A DNA stretch of 64,000 bases from Methylobacterium sp. WSM2598 (lineage in GTDB: Bacteria > Pseudomonadota > Alphaproteobacteria > Rhizobiales > Beijerinckiaceae). The translations under genes and the position numbers were made by a program. This document shows positions 1-10,525 of the stretch, in pieces. Position 1 is the stretch's first letter. Every line of letters begins with the position of its first letter. A model generated the notes under the pieces. That model was not told the origin of the DNA. It made no database searches and saw nothing but the letters and a program-made list of their open reading frames with translations. The stretch lies in contig NZ_KB900609.1 of NCBI RefSeq assembly GCF_000379105.1, forward strand, positions 6,574,105 to 6,638,104. Direction: 5' to 3'.

Positions 1-1
1 C

Positions 2-607
2 CGCATCCCCCTCTCGACCAAGGGCGACCGGCTCCTCGACGTGATCGCCTCGGCGGGCGGCGTGCGCGCGGCGGTGAGCGAGACCTTCGTGCGCCTCTCG
101 CGGGGCCAGACCACCGCCACCGTGCCGCTGACCGCGGTGGTCTCGAACCCGCGCGAGAACATCTACCTGCGCCCGGGCGACACCCTCACCCTCGTGCGCG
201 ACCCCCAGACCTTCCTGGCCACCGGGGCCACGGGCGTGAACTACGAGATCCCGTTCCAGGCCGAGGGCATCACCCTGGCCCAGGCCATCGCCAAGGCCGG
301 GGGCCTGCGCGACTTCCAGGCCGACGCGCAGGGCGTGTTCGTGTTCCGCTTCGAGCCGGCCTCGGTGGTGCGCCGCCTGCGCCCGCGCAGCCCGCTCCTC
401 GCCAGCCCGCAGGTGCCGGTGGTCTACCGGGTCAACATGCGCGATCCCAACAGCCTGTTCGTCACCCAGGCCTTCCGGATGCGCAACCGCGACATGCTCT
501 ACGTCTCGAACGCGCCCTTCACCGAGGTGCAGAAGGTGCTGAGCGTCTTCTCCACCGTCACCGCGCCGGTCTCGGCCGGCGCCTCGCTCTACCAGACGAC
601 GCGATGA
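2..607 (+). CDS. Polysaccharide export protein with SLBB domains, 3' part only
   Basis: The open frame enters from the left edge, so the N-terminus (normally signal peptide and Poly_export domain) is outside the window; 201 residues are visible. They hold at least two soluble-ligand-binding beta-grasp (SLBB) type repeats: one near the edge with a DxIAxAGG pattern, and one around residues 80-105 with the matching phrase AQAIAKAGGL. Conserved phrases such as YLRPGDTL are typical of Wza/KpsD-like outer-membrane exporters of capsule or exopolysaccharide. The gene converges on ettA with a strong hairpin between them. The family is fairly sure; the exported polymer is unknown. Confidence 0.85.
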   Translation, partial: RIPLSTKGDRLLDVIASAGGVRAAVSETFVRLSRGQTTATVPLTAVVSNPRENIYLRPGDTLTLVRDPQTFLATGATGVNYEIPFQAEGITLAQAIAKAGGLRDFQADAQGVFVFRFEPASVVRRLRPRSPLLASPQVPVVYRVNMRDPNSLFVTQAFRMRNRDMLYVSNAPFTEVQKVLSVFSTVTAPVSAGASLYQTTR

Positions 608-645
608 GGCGAGGGGCCCGCGGGGGGCCCTTCCTCGTGGTCCCG

Positions 646-683
646 GCGGCGGAGGGGGGAGCCGGTGCCGGCTCCCCGCCGCC
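646..683. terminator. Bidirectional terminator-like hairpin
   Basis: Perfect 10-bp arms at 656-665 and 668-677 around a TG centre, with outer GGCGGC/GCCGCC pairing just outside. It lies between two convergent genes and touches the stop codon of ettA. There is no clear T-tract on either strand, as is common in very GC-rich genomes, so activity is inferred from structure and position. Confidence 0.5.
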
Positions 684-2336
<1,653 letters not shown>

Positions 2337-2543
2337 CGGAGTTCCTTCGGTCGAGCGGCGCGGTCCCGCAAAGCCGGCGCGCCGGGCCGACCGTCGCGGG
2401 CGCCGGCGCGAAGGTCCGCGCGAGGATAAGGGGTCGCCTCCGCGATAGCAGGGCGGCCGGGGGGTGTGCAAGGCGGGGGTCGGGAGGCCCGACCGCGCCG
2501 GGATCCCCCCGCGCGGGATCGGATCGCGGCCCCCCGGAAGGGG

Positions 2544-2807
2544 CTACCCGAACGGGTTGCGCACGCTCTCGGTGCGCGGCTGCCGCCGCGGCGCCTCCTC
2601 GGGCAGGTGGGCCTGCGCCTCCAGCGCCGTCACCACCCCCTCCAGGATCGCCCGGAGCGTCCGCGCCCGCTCCAGGCTCAGCCGGTCGCGGGCGAGTTCC
2701 AGGGAGCCGTGCAGGACGATCCGCTCGGTGCCGTTCTCGACCGTGAACGCGCCGAGCGTCTGGACGGTGGCGTCGTCGGAGAAGGGGATGAGCGGGCGGG
2801 ACGCCAT
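2544..2807 (-). CDS. Conserved small hypothetical protein (87 aa)
   Basis: I do not recognise a family. The protein is soluble, with a beta-rich N-terminal half (phrases such as GAFTVENGTERIVLHGSLE), a helical arginine/leucine-rich middle and a basic tail. AGGAG lies nine bases before the ATG at 2807. The gene starts 12 bases after the stop of the nuclease gene on the same strand, so the two are probably co-transcribed. Codon use matches the neighbours, which supports a real gene. Confidence 0.6.
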   Translation of the reverse strand: MASRPLIPFSDDATVQTLGAFTVENGTERIVLHGSLELARDRLSLERARTLRAILEGVVTALEAQAHLPEEAPRRQPRTESVRNPFG

Positions 2808-2819
2808 GGGCGGGGCTCC

Positions 2820-3707
2820 TCAGAACAGCGAGCGGATCGCCTCGCGGAGCGCCCGCTTGGCCATCCGGGTCAGCTCGTGGGCGAGCCAGTCGACGAAGGA
2901 GGGTTCCGGCCTCCCGCGCGGGCGGTGGCCGCCGGAGACCTCGTCGCGCCGGGGCTCGGGCAGCCGCATCGCGCGGGCCCGGGCCGCCTCCGGCAGGCCC
3001 GGGAAGACCACGATGCCGGCGATCGCGGCGAGCTGCGCGGGCGAGACCGTCTCGTAGCCGGCATTCTCGGCGTTGCGCGCGAGGTAGATCCCCGCCTCGC
3101 CCCGGCGCGGGTCGTAGACCGCCTTGAACAGCCGGGTCGGCACCAGCACCCGGCCCTTCAGCGCCTGGACGTTGCCGCCCTCGAAGGTCGGGCCGGTCAC
3201 CACGTAGAGGTCGCCCCGCTCCGCCGCGAGATTGCGCACCGCGCTCTCGATCCCGGCCCAGAGCCCGCGATTCAGGTCGGAGTTCTGCGGCACCATGTTG
3301 GCCAGGCTGAAGGATTCCGCCATCGCGGCCGGGTCCGGCATGTCGCCCGAGGGCGCCATGTGGCCGCGGTCGAAGCCGCTGCCGACGTAGTCCGACAGGT
3401 CGGCCCGCTCGGCCGCCGGGAGGCGCGCCTCCTCGTGGAAGGAATCGACCCGGTCGAGCCGGCGCGCCGCCTCCACGCGCGCCCGGTCGAGATGCTCGGC
3501 TGCGTAGAGCGGCGTGCGCGAGAGGCTCGAATGCAGCACCGCGAAGGCGCGGAAGCACAGGAGCGTCGCGCCCGCAGCGAGCCGCGGGTTGGTCAGGGCG
3601 GGCGGCTGCCCGTCCGCGAAGTGCTGGGGACACTCCTCCGCGAGGGCGGGCCCCGCGACAAGGAGAAGCGCCGGCAGGAGGCGCCGCGGGCCGGACCGCA
3701 TCCCCAT
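2820..3707 (-). CDS. Secreted DNA/RNA non-specific endonuclease (NUC family)
   Basis: 295 residues with an N-terminal signal peptide ending near ALA-EE (about residue 24), so it is probably periplasmic or secreted. The family motif DRGHM is at residues 113-117, where His116 is the general base, and the metal-binding Asn is in NMVPQNSDLNRG (about residue 142). These are the Serratia-nuclease/EndoG ββα-metal active-site residues, implying Mg-dependent sugar-nonspecific cleavage of nucleic acid. Start codons at 3701, 3707 and 3728 are all in frame because the region is tandemly duplicated; 3707 is chosen because it keeps a compact signal peptide. It follows a small secreted-protein gene and precedes an 87-aa gene on the same strand. 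Confidence 0.85.
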   Translation of the reverse strand: MGMRSGPRRLLPALLLVAGPALAEECPQHFADGQPPALTNPRLAAGATLLCFRAFAVLHSSLSRTPLYAAEHLDRARVEAARRLDRVDSFHEEARLPAAERADLSDYVGSGFDRGHMAPSGDMPDPAAMAESFSLANMVPQNSDLNRGLWAGIESAVRNLAAERGDLYVVTGPTFEGGNVQALKGRVLVPTRLFKAVYDPRRGEAGIYLARNAENAGYETVSPAQLAAIAGIVVFPGLPEAARARAMRLPEPRRDEVSGGHRPRGRPEPSFVDWLAHELTRMAKRALREAIRSLF

Positions 3708-3744
3708 CTCAGAAACAGACCCGCCCATCTCAGAAACAGACCCG
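3703..3744. repeat. Perfect 21-bp tandem duplication at a gene junction
   Basis: Two identical 21-bp units, 3703-3723 and 3724-3744. On the minus strand the left copy carries the likely start of the nuclease gene, and the right copy carries a second in-frame ATG and the stop codon of the upstream small gene. The duplication is in phase, so it could add seven residues (starting MGGSVSE) to the nuclease N-terminus. Confidence 0.9.
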
Positions 3745-3960
3745 CACCCGCCGCGGCCCCTCGGGCGTCGGGCGCCAACGCCACCCGCAGGGGGGGCGGT
3801 AGAGGGGATTCCAGGCGCAGTGCAGGAAGAGGTCGCATTGGGTGCCGCCGGGGGCGTAGGCCGGGGCGTTCGGCGGCGGCAGCGCCGGCCGGGACGCGTC
3901 CGCGGCCTGCGCCCCCAGCACCCCGCCCGCCAGAAACCAGGCGCTCGCCACCGCTCGCAT
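3730..3960 (-). CDS. Small secreted hypothetical protein (76 aa)
   Basis: The ATG at 3960 gives a clear signal peptide (hydrophobic AVASAWFLAGGVLG, then AQA-AD) and a mature part rich in proline, tryptophan and cysteine (CDLFLHCAWNPLYRPPCGWRW). An upstream in-frame GTG at 3990 would spoil the signal peptide. The stop lies inside the tandem duplication just before the nuclease start, so the two genes are effectively joined in one unit. No family is recognised; three mature cysteines suggest an exported, disulfide-containing protein. Confidence 0.55.
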   Translation of the reverse strand: MRAVASAWFLAGGVLGAQAADASRPALPPPNAPAYAPGGTQCDLFLHCAWNPLYRPPCGWRWRPTPEGPRRVRVCF

Positions 3961-4277
3961 CGCTCCGCCCCGTCCGGCTGGCCGCGCCACGCGGCCCGGC
4001 CCGTTCTACCCCAGGGCGGGACGGCTGTCCCGCCGGACGGCCGCCCCGCCGGGCGGCTGTCCGGCCGGGCGGACACCGGGCGGGACGGCCCTCCGGAGGG
4101 GCGGATCCCTTCCCGACGCGGTGGGGGTTCAGAATGTTGTTCGGACTTGTTACAAACCACACCGCCACGGCCGGGATGATCATGGCACCGCAATGGCACC
4201 CCGGTTCTGTCCCGATCGCAAAGTGTCCCGATGCAGGGCCAGCACCCCGCAGCGGACGACGCTGAACTTCACCGCAT
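3961..4277. other. Intergenic region upstream of dxs
   Basis: About 317 bp between divergent genes. The left half is GC-rich with several GGGCGG/CCGCCC-type short inverted repeats (about 4010-4100). The right half (4120-4215) is locally AT-richer, with TTGTTC and TTGTTACAAA stretches that could hold the dxs promoter. I see no gene and no exact EcfG-type motif here. Confidence 0.5.
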
Positions 4278-6290
4278 ATGCCTCGCCGGGCCGAGCCTGG
4301 CCGCTTCAACCACGGGTGTACGATCTTGTCAGCACTGGTTCTTCCCCTCCTCGATCGCGTCCGTGATCCGTCGGAGCTTCGCGCCCTGCCGGAGAGCGAC
4401 CTGGCGCAGCTCGCCGCGGAACTGCGCGCCGAGACCATCGACGCGGTCTCGGTCACCGGCGGCCATCTCGGCGCGGGGCTGGGCGTGGTCGAACTCACGG
4501 TCGCCCTGCACTACGTCTTCCACACTCCCGACGACCGCCTGATCTGGGACGTCGGCCACCAGGCCTACCCGCACAAGATCCTCACCGGCCGGCGCGACCG
4601 CATCCGCACCCTGCGCCAGGGCGGCGGCCTCTCCGGCTTCACCAAGCGCGCCGAGAGCCCCTACGATCCCTTCGGCGCCGCCCACTCCTCCACCTCCATC
4701 TCCGCCGGCCTCGGCATGGCCGTCGCCCGCGACCTCGCCGAGGCCGCCGCCCGCGCCCGCGGCGAGACCCCCGAGCGCCGCAACGTCGTGGCGGTCATCG
4801 GCGACGGATCCATCTCCGCCGGCATGGCCTACGAGGCCATGAACAACGCCGGCGCCCTGCGCTCCCGCCTCGTCGTCATCCTCAACGACAACGACATGTC
4901 CATCGCGCCCCCGGTCGGCGCCATGTCGGCCTACCTCGCCCGCCTGGTCTCCGGCGACACCTACCGCTCCCTGCGCGACACCGCCCGCCAGTTCGGCCGC
5001 CTGCTGCCCAAGGCCCTCTACGACACCGCCGTGCGCGCCGAGGAATACGCCCGCGGCATCCTGGCGGGCGGCGGCACCATGTTCGAGGAGCTCGGCTTCC
5101 ACTACGTCGGCCCGATCGACGGCCACAACCTCGACCACCTGCTGCCCATCCTCAAGAACGTCCGCGACGCGCCCGAGGGGCCGGTCCTGGTCCACGTCGT
5201 CACCCAGAAGGGCAAGGGCTACGCCCCCGCCGAGGCCGCCGCCGACCGCGGCCACGCCGTGGTCAAGTTCGACGTCGTCTCCGGCCAGCAGGTCAAGGCC
5301 AAGGCCAACGCCCCGACCTACACCCGGGTGTTCGGCGAGAGCCTGGTCAAGGCGGCGGACGCCGACGACAAGGTGGTGGCGATCACCGCCGCGATGCCCT
5401 CCGGCACCGGGGTCGACCTGTTCGCCAAGGCTCACCCGGGGCGCACCTTCGACGTCGGCATCGCCGAGCAGCACGCCGTGACCTTCGCGGCCGGGCTGGC
5501 GGCGGAGGGCTACCGGCCGTTCTGCGCGATCTACTCGACCTTCCTGCAGCGGGCCTACGACCAGGTCGTGCACGACGTGGCGCTGCAGAACCTGCCGGTG
5601 CGCTTCGCGCTCGACCGGGCCGGCCTGGTCGGGGCGGACGGGGCGACGCATGCGGGGGCCTTCGACCTGGCCTACCTGTGCTGCCTGCCCAACATGGTGG
5701 TGATGGCGGCCGCCGACGAGGCGGAGCTGGTGCACATGGTGGCGACCGCCCACGCGCACGATGCCGGCCCGATCGCCTTCCGCTACCCGCGGGGCGAGGG
5801 GGTGGGGGTGGACCTGCCCGAGAAGGGCGAGGTTCTGGCGCTGGGCCGCGGCCGGGTGATCCGGCGGCCGGAGGGGGCGCGGGTGGCGCTGGTGAGCCTG
5901 GGGACGCGCCTGGCGGAGGCGCTGAAGGCGGCCGAGCAGCTGGAGGAGCGCGGGATCGGGGTGACGGTGGCGGATGCGCGCTTTGCCAAGCCGCTGGACG
6001 AGGCGCTGCTGCTGGATCTTGCGGGCAGCCACGAGGTGCTGGTGACGGTGGAGGAGGGCTCGACCGGGGGCTTCGGCGCGATGGTGCTGCACCTGCTCGC
6101 GGGGCGCGGGGCGCTGGATGCCGGGACGGTGCGGGTGCGCACGCTGACCCTGCCGGACAGCTACCAGGACCACGACACGCCCGAGCGCATGTACGCCCAG
6201 GCCGGCCTCGACGCCCCCGCCATCGTCCGAGCCGTCGAGCACGCGCTCCCGGACGTGCGCCGGGAGCGCGCGCGCCTGCGCCGGGTCTGA
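4278..6290 (+). CDS. dxs: 1-deoxy-D-xylulose-5-phosphate synthase
   Basis: Up to 670 residues; makes DXP from pyruvate and glyceraldehyde-3-phosphate with thiamine diphosphate, the first MEP-pathway step and the source of isoprenoids for the adjoining hopanoid genes. Visible motifs are DVGHQAYPHK, the ThDP/Mg motif GDGSISAG...NN and the GIAEQHAV segment with the catalytic Glu. The start is uncertain: the ATG at 4278 has no ribosome site, and a TTG at 4326 (SALVLPLLDRV) would give the usual family length. Third codon positions are strongly C-ending up to about 5340, strongly G-ending to about 6165, then C-ending again, an internal mosaic. Its place ahead of hpnA points to supply of farnesyl diphosphate for squalene. 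Confidence 0.95.
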   Translation: MPRRAEPGRFNHGCTILSALVLPLLDRVRDPSELRALPESDLAQLAAELRAETIDAVSVTGGHLGAGLGVVELTVALHYVFHTPDDRLIWDVGHQAYPHKILTGRRDRIRTLRQGGGLSGFTKRAESPYDPFGAAHSSTSISAGLGMAVARDLAEAAARARGETPERRNVVAVIGDGSISAGMAYEAMNNAGALRSRLVVILNDNDMSIAPPVGAMSAYLARLVSGDTYRSLRDTARQFGRLLPKALYDTAVRAEEYARGILAGGGTMFEELGFHYVGPIDGHNLDHLLPILKNVRDAPEGPVLVHVVTQKGKGYAPAEAAADRGHAVVKFDVVSGQQVKAKANAPTYTRVFGESLVKAADADDKVVAITAAMPSGTGVDLFAKAHPGRTFDVGIAEQHAVTFAAGLAAEGYRPFCAIYSTFLQRAYDQVVHDVALQNLPVRFALDRAGLVGADGATHAGAFDLAYLCCLPNMVVMAAADEAELVHMVATAHAHDAGPIAFRYPRGEGVGVDLPEKGEVLALGRGRVIRRPEGARVALVSLGTRLAEALKAAEQLEERGIGVTVADARFAKPLDEALLLDLAGSHEVLVTVEEGSTGGFGAMVLHLLAGRGALDAGTVRVRTLTLPDSYQDHDTPERMYAQAGLDAPAIVRAVEHALPDVRRERARLRRV

Positions 6291-6418
6291 CCCGGGTCCT
6301 GGGCGGCGGAAGTTAACGCTGCGGTCCTCCCGCGCTTGTCGGGCGGGCCCCGAAATGGCAGAAGCGGCGGGCCTTTGGCCCCCGCAGCCTGCGGTGCGCC
6401 GCCCGGCGCGGCGGTGTC

Positions 6419-6440
6419 CTGCCGCCGGTTCGGGCGGCAG
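6419..6440. other. Hairpin in the dxs-hpnA gap
   Basis: Perfect 8-bp arms CTGCCGCC/GGCGGCAG with a 6-nt loop, 18 bases before the hpnA start. No T-tract follows. It may attenuate transcription between dxs and hpnA or affect hpnA translation; structure only. Confidence 0.35.
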
Positions 6441-6457
6441 CCTCTCTGGACAGTGAC

Positions 6458-7501
6458 GTGAGCATGATCGAGGCCTCGGACCGCACCCTGTCTGAAGCCC
6501 GGCCGGAGGTCGGCCCGGTGCTGATCACCGGCGCGAGCGGCTTTCTCGGACCGGCGCTGGTCGACGTGTTCCGCGCCGCCGGCTTTCCGGTCCGCATCCT
6601 GGTGCGGGCGACGAGCCCGCGCACCAACCTGACCTGGAGCGACGTCGAGGTGGCCGAGGGCGACATGCGCGACCCGGCGGCCGCCGCCGCCGCCCTGCGG
6701 GGCATGCGCTACCTCGTGCACGCCGCGGCCGATTACCGCCTCTGGGCGCCGGACCCGGAGGAGATCGTGCGCACGAACCGCGACGGCACCCGCGTGCTGA
6801 TGCGGGCCGCCCTCGACGCGGGCGTCGAGCGGGTCGTCTACACGTCGAGCGTGGCGACGATCAAACCGCACGACGACGGCACGCCCGCCGACGAGCGGCG
6901 CCCGCTGACGCCCGAGACCGCGATCGGCGCCTACAAGCGCAGCAAGGTCGTGGCCGAGCGCGTGGTCGACGAGATGGTGGCCCGGGACGGGCTCCCCGCC
7001 GTGATCGTCAATCCCTCGACGCCGATCGGCCCCCGCGACGTCAAGCCGACGCCGACCGGCCGCATCATCGTGGAGGCCGCCAACGGCCGGATGCCGGCCT
7101 TCGTCGATACGGGCCTCAACCTCGCCCACGTGGACGACGTGGCGGCGGGTCACCTCCTGGCCCTGCGCCGCGGCCGCATCGGCGAGCGCTACATCCTGGG
7201 AGGCGAGAACGTGCTCCTGTCGCGGATGCTCGCCGACATCGCGGGCCTCGTCGGGCGCAGGCCCCCGACCATCCGGCTGCCGCGGGCGGCGGTCTACCCG
7301 GTCGCCCTCGTCTCCGAACTCGCCGCCCGCTTCACCGGCAAGGCGCCGCTCGCCACCCTCGACGGGATCCGGATGTCGCGCTACCGGATGTTCTTCTCCG
7401 ACGCCAAGGCCCGGGCCGAACTCGGCTACGCCGCGCGGCCCTACCGGCAGGGGCTGGAGGACGCCGTCGCGTGGTTCCGCCAGGCAGGATACGTCCGATG
7501 A
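6458..7501 (+). CDS. hpnA: Hopanoid-associated sugar epimerase HpnA
   Basis: 347 residues, an extended short-chain NAD(P)-dependent epimerase/dehydratase. The Rossmann motif ITGASGFLG is at residues 23-31 and the catalytic pair YKRSK at 159-163. The phrase GLNLAHVDDVAAGH and the long VNPSTPIGPRD segment are typical of HpnA. Its exact substrate in hopanoid metabolism is not settled. The start used is GTG at 6458; an in-frame ATG six bases downstream is an equal option and the ribosome site is weak. The stop overlaps the hpnC start (ATGA), implying translational coupling. Confidence 0.92.
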   Translation: MSMIEASDRTLSEARPEVGPVLITGASGFLGPALVDVFRAAGFPVRILVRATSPRTNLTWSDVEVAEGDMRDPAAAAAALRGMRYLVHAAADYRLWAPDPEEIVRTNRDGTRVLMRAALDAGVERVVYTSSVATIKPHDDGTPADERRPLTPETAIGAYKRSKVVAERVVDEMVARDGLPAVIVNPSTPIGPRDVKPTPTGRIIVEAANGRMPAFVDTGLNLAHVDDVAAGHLLALRRGRIGERYILGGENVLLSRMLADIAGLVGRRPPTIRLPRAAVYPVALVSELAARFTGKAPLATLDGIRMSRYRMFFSDAKARAELGYAARPYRQGLEDAVAWFRQAGYVR

Positions 7502-8382
7502 CCACCGCGACCGAGGCGCGCTCCGGCAAGTCGCACCGCGACGAGAACTTTCCGGTCGCGTCGCACCTGATCCATCCGCGCCACCGGCGGCCGATCCTGG
7601 CCTTCTACGATTTCGTGCGCGCGGGCGACGACGTCGCCGACAATGCGGGCCTCGACCCGTCCCGCAAGGTGGCGCTCCTCGACGGGCTCGCGGCGGCGCT
7701 GACCGGCACCGGCCCGGACGATCCCGAGGCCGCGCCCCTGCGCGCGGCGCTGGCCGAGCGCGGCCTCTCCCCGCGCCACGCCCTCGACTTGCTCGACGCC
7801 TTCCGGATGGACGCGCGCAAGTCGCGCTACGCCAGCTTCGACGAGCTGATGCACTATTGCCGCTACTCGGCGATGCCGGTCGGCCGCTTCGTCCTCGACG
7901 TGCACGGCGAGGATCCGGCCGCGACCTGGGCGGCCTCGGACGCGATCTGCGCGGCGCTGCAGATCATCAACCACCTGCAGGATTGCGGGAAGGACTTCTC
8001 GCAGCTCGACCGGGTCTACCTGCCGGAGGACCTGATGGCGACGCACGGGGTCGCGGCGGGCGACCTCGGCGCGCCGCGGGCCTCGCCGGGCCTGCGGGCG
8101 GTGATCGGCACGCTGGCCCACCGCTGCCTCGACCTCCTGCACGAGGGACGGGCCCTGCCCGACCTGATCGAGGACACCCGGCTGGCGATGGAGATCGCCG
8201 CCATCCACCGCCTCGCCGTGATGCTCGCCCGCGGCCTCACGGCCCGCGACCCGCTGAGCCAGCGCGTCCATCACGGCAAGGCCGCCTTCGCGCTGATCGC
8301 CCTCGGGGCGGCCGGCACCGCCCTCGCCCGCCGGCCCTTCCGGCGGCACCTCGCCCCCTCCGTCCGGGGAGCCCGCCCGTGA
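7498..8382 (+). CDS. hpnC: Hydroxysqualene synthase HpnC
   Basis: 294 residues, squalene/phytoene synthase fold. The first aspartate-rich motif DDVAD is at residues 44-48; the second region is HLQDCGKDFSQLDRVYLP. In the HpnCDE route HpnC converts presqualene diphosphate to hydroxysqualene. The ATG at 7498 overlaps the hpnA stop by 4 bp and a purine-rich AGGCAGGA lies upstream. The gene is followed immediately by its paralogue hpnD, the usual order in squalene-making alphaproteobacteria without classical squalene synthase. Confidence 0.95.
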   Translation: MTTATEARSGKSHRDENFPVASHLIHPRHRRPILAFYDFVRAGDDVADNAGLDPSRKVALLDGLAAALTGTGPDDPEAAPLRAALAERGLSPRHALDLLDAFRMDARKSRYASFDELMHYCRYSAMPVGRFVLDVHGEDPAATWAASDAICAALQIINHLQDCGKDFSQLDRVYLPEDLMATHGVAAGDLGAPRASPGLRAVIGTLAHRCLDLLHEGRALPDLIEDTRLAMEIAAIHRLAVMLARGLTARDPLSQRVHHGKAAFALIALGAAGTALARRPFRRHLAPSVRGARP

Positions 8383-9233
8383 CCGCCATCGTCTCCCCCG
8401 CCCCCGCCCCGCCGGCGCCGGACGCCCCGGCCCTCCCCGCCGCGGGATCGTCCTTCTACGCGGCGATGCGCCTGCTCCCGGCGGCGCAGCGCGACGCGAT
8501 GTACGCGGTCTACGCCTTCTGCCGGGCGGTCGACGACGTGGCCGACGACGGCGGCCCGCGCGAGCAGCGCGCGGCCGAGCTCGACCGCTGGCGGGCCGAC
8601 ATCGACGCGCTCTATGCCGGGCGCCCGGTGGCGCGCACCGCCGCGCTCGCCGGGCCGGTGGGGCAGTTCGGCCTGCGCCGGGAGGATTTCCAGGCCGTCA
8701 TCGACGGCATGGCGATGGATGCCGAGGCCGACATCGTGGCGCCGGACGAGGCCGTGCTCGACCTCTACTGCGACCGGGTCGCGAGCGCGGTCGGGCGGCT
8801 CTCGGTGCGGATCTTCGGCCTCGCCGAGGGGCCGGGCCGCGACCTCGCCCACCATCTCGGCCGCGCCCTGCAGCTGACCAACATCCTGCGCGACGTCGAC
8901 GAGGACGCGGAGCGCGGGCGGCTCTACCTGCCGCGCGAGCGCCTCGCCGCCATCGGCCTTCCCCGGCCGACGCCGGAGGCGGCCCTGCGCCACCCCCGGC
9001 TCGGGGAGGTCTGCGAGGCGCTCGCCGCCGAGGCCGAGGCCCATTACCGGGCCTCCTGGCGCATCATCGCGGCCTCGCCGCGCCGGGCCACCAAGGCGCC
9101 GCGGATCATGGCGGCGGCCTACCACCTCATCCTCGACGGGCTGAGGGCGCGCGGCTGGGCGGCGCCCCGCCCCCGGGTGAAGCCCGGCAAGCTCGCGCTG
9201 GTCGGCGTCCTCCTGCGCCACGGGATCCTGTGA
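8379..9233 (+). CDS. hpnD: Presqualene diphosphate synthase HpnD
   Basis: 284 residues, squalene/phytoene synthase fold. The first motif DDVAD follows YAFCRAV; the second is NILRDVDEDAERGRLYLP, a textbook trans-isoprenyl condensing motif. HpnD joins two farnesyl diphosphates to presqualene diphosphate, the substrate of HpnC. The GTG start at 8379 overlaps the hpnC stop by 4 bp (GTGA) and has GGGGAG upstream; the frame is open further upstream but that is only the shadow of hpnC. The stop overlaps the next start (TGATG). Confidence 0.95.
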   Translation: MTAIVSPAPAPPAPDAPALPAAGSSFYAAMRLLPAAQRDAMYAVYAFCRAVDDVADDGGPREQRAAELDRWRADIDALYAGRPVARTAALAGPVGQFGLRREDFQAVIDGMAMDAEADIVAPDEAVLDLYCDRVASAVGRLSVRIFGLAEGPGRDLAHHLGRALQLTNILRDVDEDAERGRLYLPRERLAAIGLPRPTPEAALRHPRLGEVCEALAAEAEAHYRASWRIIAASPRRATKAPRIMAAAYHLILDGLRARGWAAPRPRVKPGKLALVGVLLRHGIL

Positions 9234-10507
9234 TGGCCGGCCGCGTCCACGTCCTCGGCGCCGGGCTCGCCGGCCTCTCGGCGGCCGTGCAACTGGTCCA
9301 GGCCGGCCGGCCCGTCGTCCTGCACGAGGCCGCCAAGCAGGCCGGCGGGCGCTGCCGCTCCTACCACGATCCGGCCCTCGGGCTGACCATCGACAACGGC
9401 AACCACCTGCTCCTGTCGGGCAACCGCGACGCCCTCGCCTTCCTGCGCGCGGTCGGGGCTCCGGCCGGGGCGCTGACCGGCCCGGACGAGGCCGCCTTCC
9501 CGTTCGCGGACCTCGCCACCGGCGAGCGCTGGACCCTGCGGCCCAATGCCGGCCGCCTGCCCTGGTGGGTGCTCGACGCGAGCCGCCGCGTGCCGGGCAG
9601 CCGCGCGCGGGACTACCTCGCGCCGATCGGCCTCATGCGGGCGGGCCATCCCCGCACGATCGGGGAGAGCATGGCCTGCGAGGGGCTGCTCTGGGAGCGG
9701 CTCTGGCATCCGGTGCTGCTCGCGGCCCTCAACACCGACCCGCGCGAGAGCGACGCCGCGCTCGCCGCCGCGATCCTGCGCGAGACGCTCGGGGCGGGCG
9801 GCCGGGCCTGCCGGCCCCTGGTGGCGATCGAGGGCCTGTCGGCGGCCTTCGTGGAGCCGGCCCTGCGCTTCCTGGAGCGCGCGGGCGCCGAGATCCGCTT
9901 CGGCCGGCGCCTGCGCGCCCTCGAGATCGCCGGGGACCGGGTCGCCGCCCTCGCCTTCGCGGACGGCGCCGAGGCGCTGGGGCCGGAGGACGGCGCCGTG
10001 ATGGCGCTGCCGGCCTGGGTGGCGACCGACCTGCTGCCCGGCCTCGACGCCCCGCAGGAGCACCGCGCCATCGTCAACGCGCATTTCGCGGTGGCGCCGC
10101 CCCCGGGTTCGCCGCTCCTGCTCGGGGTGATCGGCGGCCTGACCGAGTGGCTCTTCGCCTATCCGGACCGGCTCTCGGTGACGATCAGCGGCGCCGACCG
10201 CCTGCTCGAGACCCCGCGCGAGGATCTCGCCGAGCGGATCTGGGCCGAGGTCGCGCGCCTCACCGGCCAGGCCGGCGCGGCCCTGCCCCGCTGGCAGGTC
10301 GTCAAGGAGAAGCGGGCCACCTTCGCGGCCACGCCCGCGCAGGCGGCACGGCGCCCAGGTGCGCGGACGCACCTCGCCAACCTCGCCCTTGCGGGAGATT
10401 GGACCGCGACGGGGCTGCCCTCGACCATCGAGGGCGCGATCCGCTCCGGCGCCACGGCCGCGGCCCTTTTCACACAGGAACGATCAGCTCTGCGCGGAGC
10501 GGCTTGA
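9233..10507 (+). CDS. hpnE: Hydroxysqualene dehydroxylase HpnE
   Basis: 424 residues, FAD-dependent amine-oxidase/desaturase-like protein. The dinucleotide-binding motif VLGAGLAGLSAA starts at about residue 7, followed by the second FAD motif AGGRCRSY. The C-terminal FAD signature is LAGDWTATGLPSTIEGA. HpnE reduces hydroxysqualene to squalene, completing the HpnCDE route. The ATG at 9233 overlaps the hpnD stop by one base. The gene ends 115 bp before shc, and the gap contains a predicted stress promoter, so shc may be uncoupled from this operon under stress. Confidence 0.94.
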   Translation: MAGRVHVLGAGLAGLSAAVQLVQAGRPVVLHEAAKQAGGRCRSYHDPALGLTIDNGNHLLLSGNRDALAFLRAVGAPAGALTGPDEAAFPFADLATGERWTLRPNAGRLPWWVLDASRRVPGSRARDYLAPIGLMRAGHPRTIGESMACEGLLWERLWHPVLLAALNTDPRESDAALAAAILRETLGAGGRACRPLVAIEGLSAAFVEPALRFLERAGAEIRFGRRLRALEIAGDRVAALAFADGAEALGPEDGAVMALPAWVATDLLPGLDAPQEHRAIVNAHFAVAPPPGSPLLLGVIGGLTEWLFAYPDRLSVTISGADRLLETPREDLAERIWAEVARLTGQAGAALPRWQVVKEKRATFAATPAQAARRPGARTHLANLALAGDWTATGLPSTIEGAIRSGATAAALFTQERSALRGAA

Positions 10508-10525
10508 CGAGGGCCGCGCCGCGTC

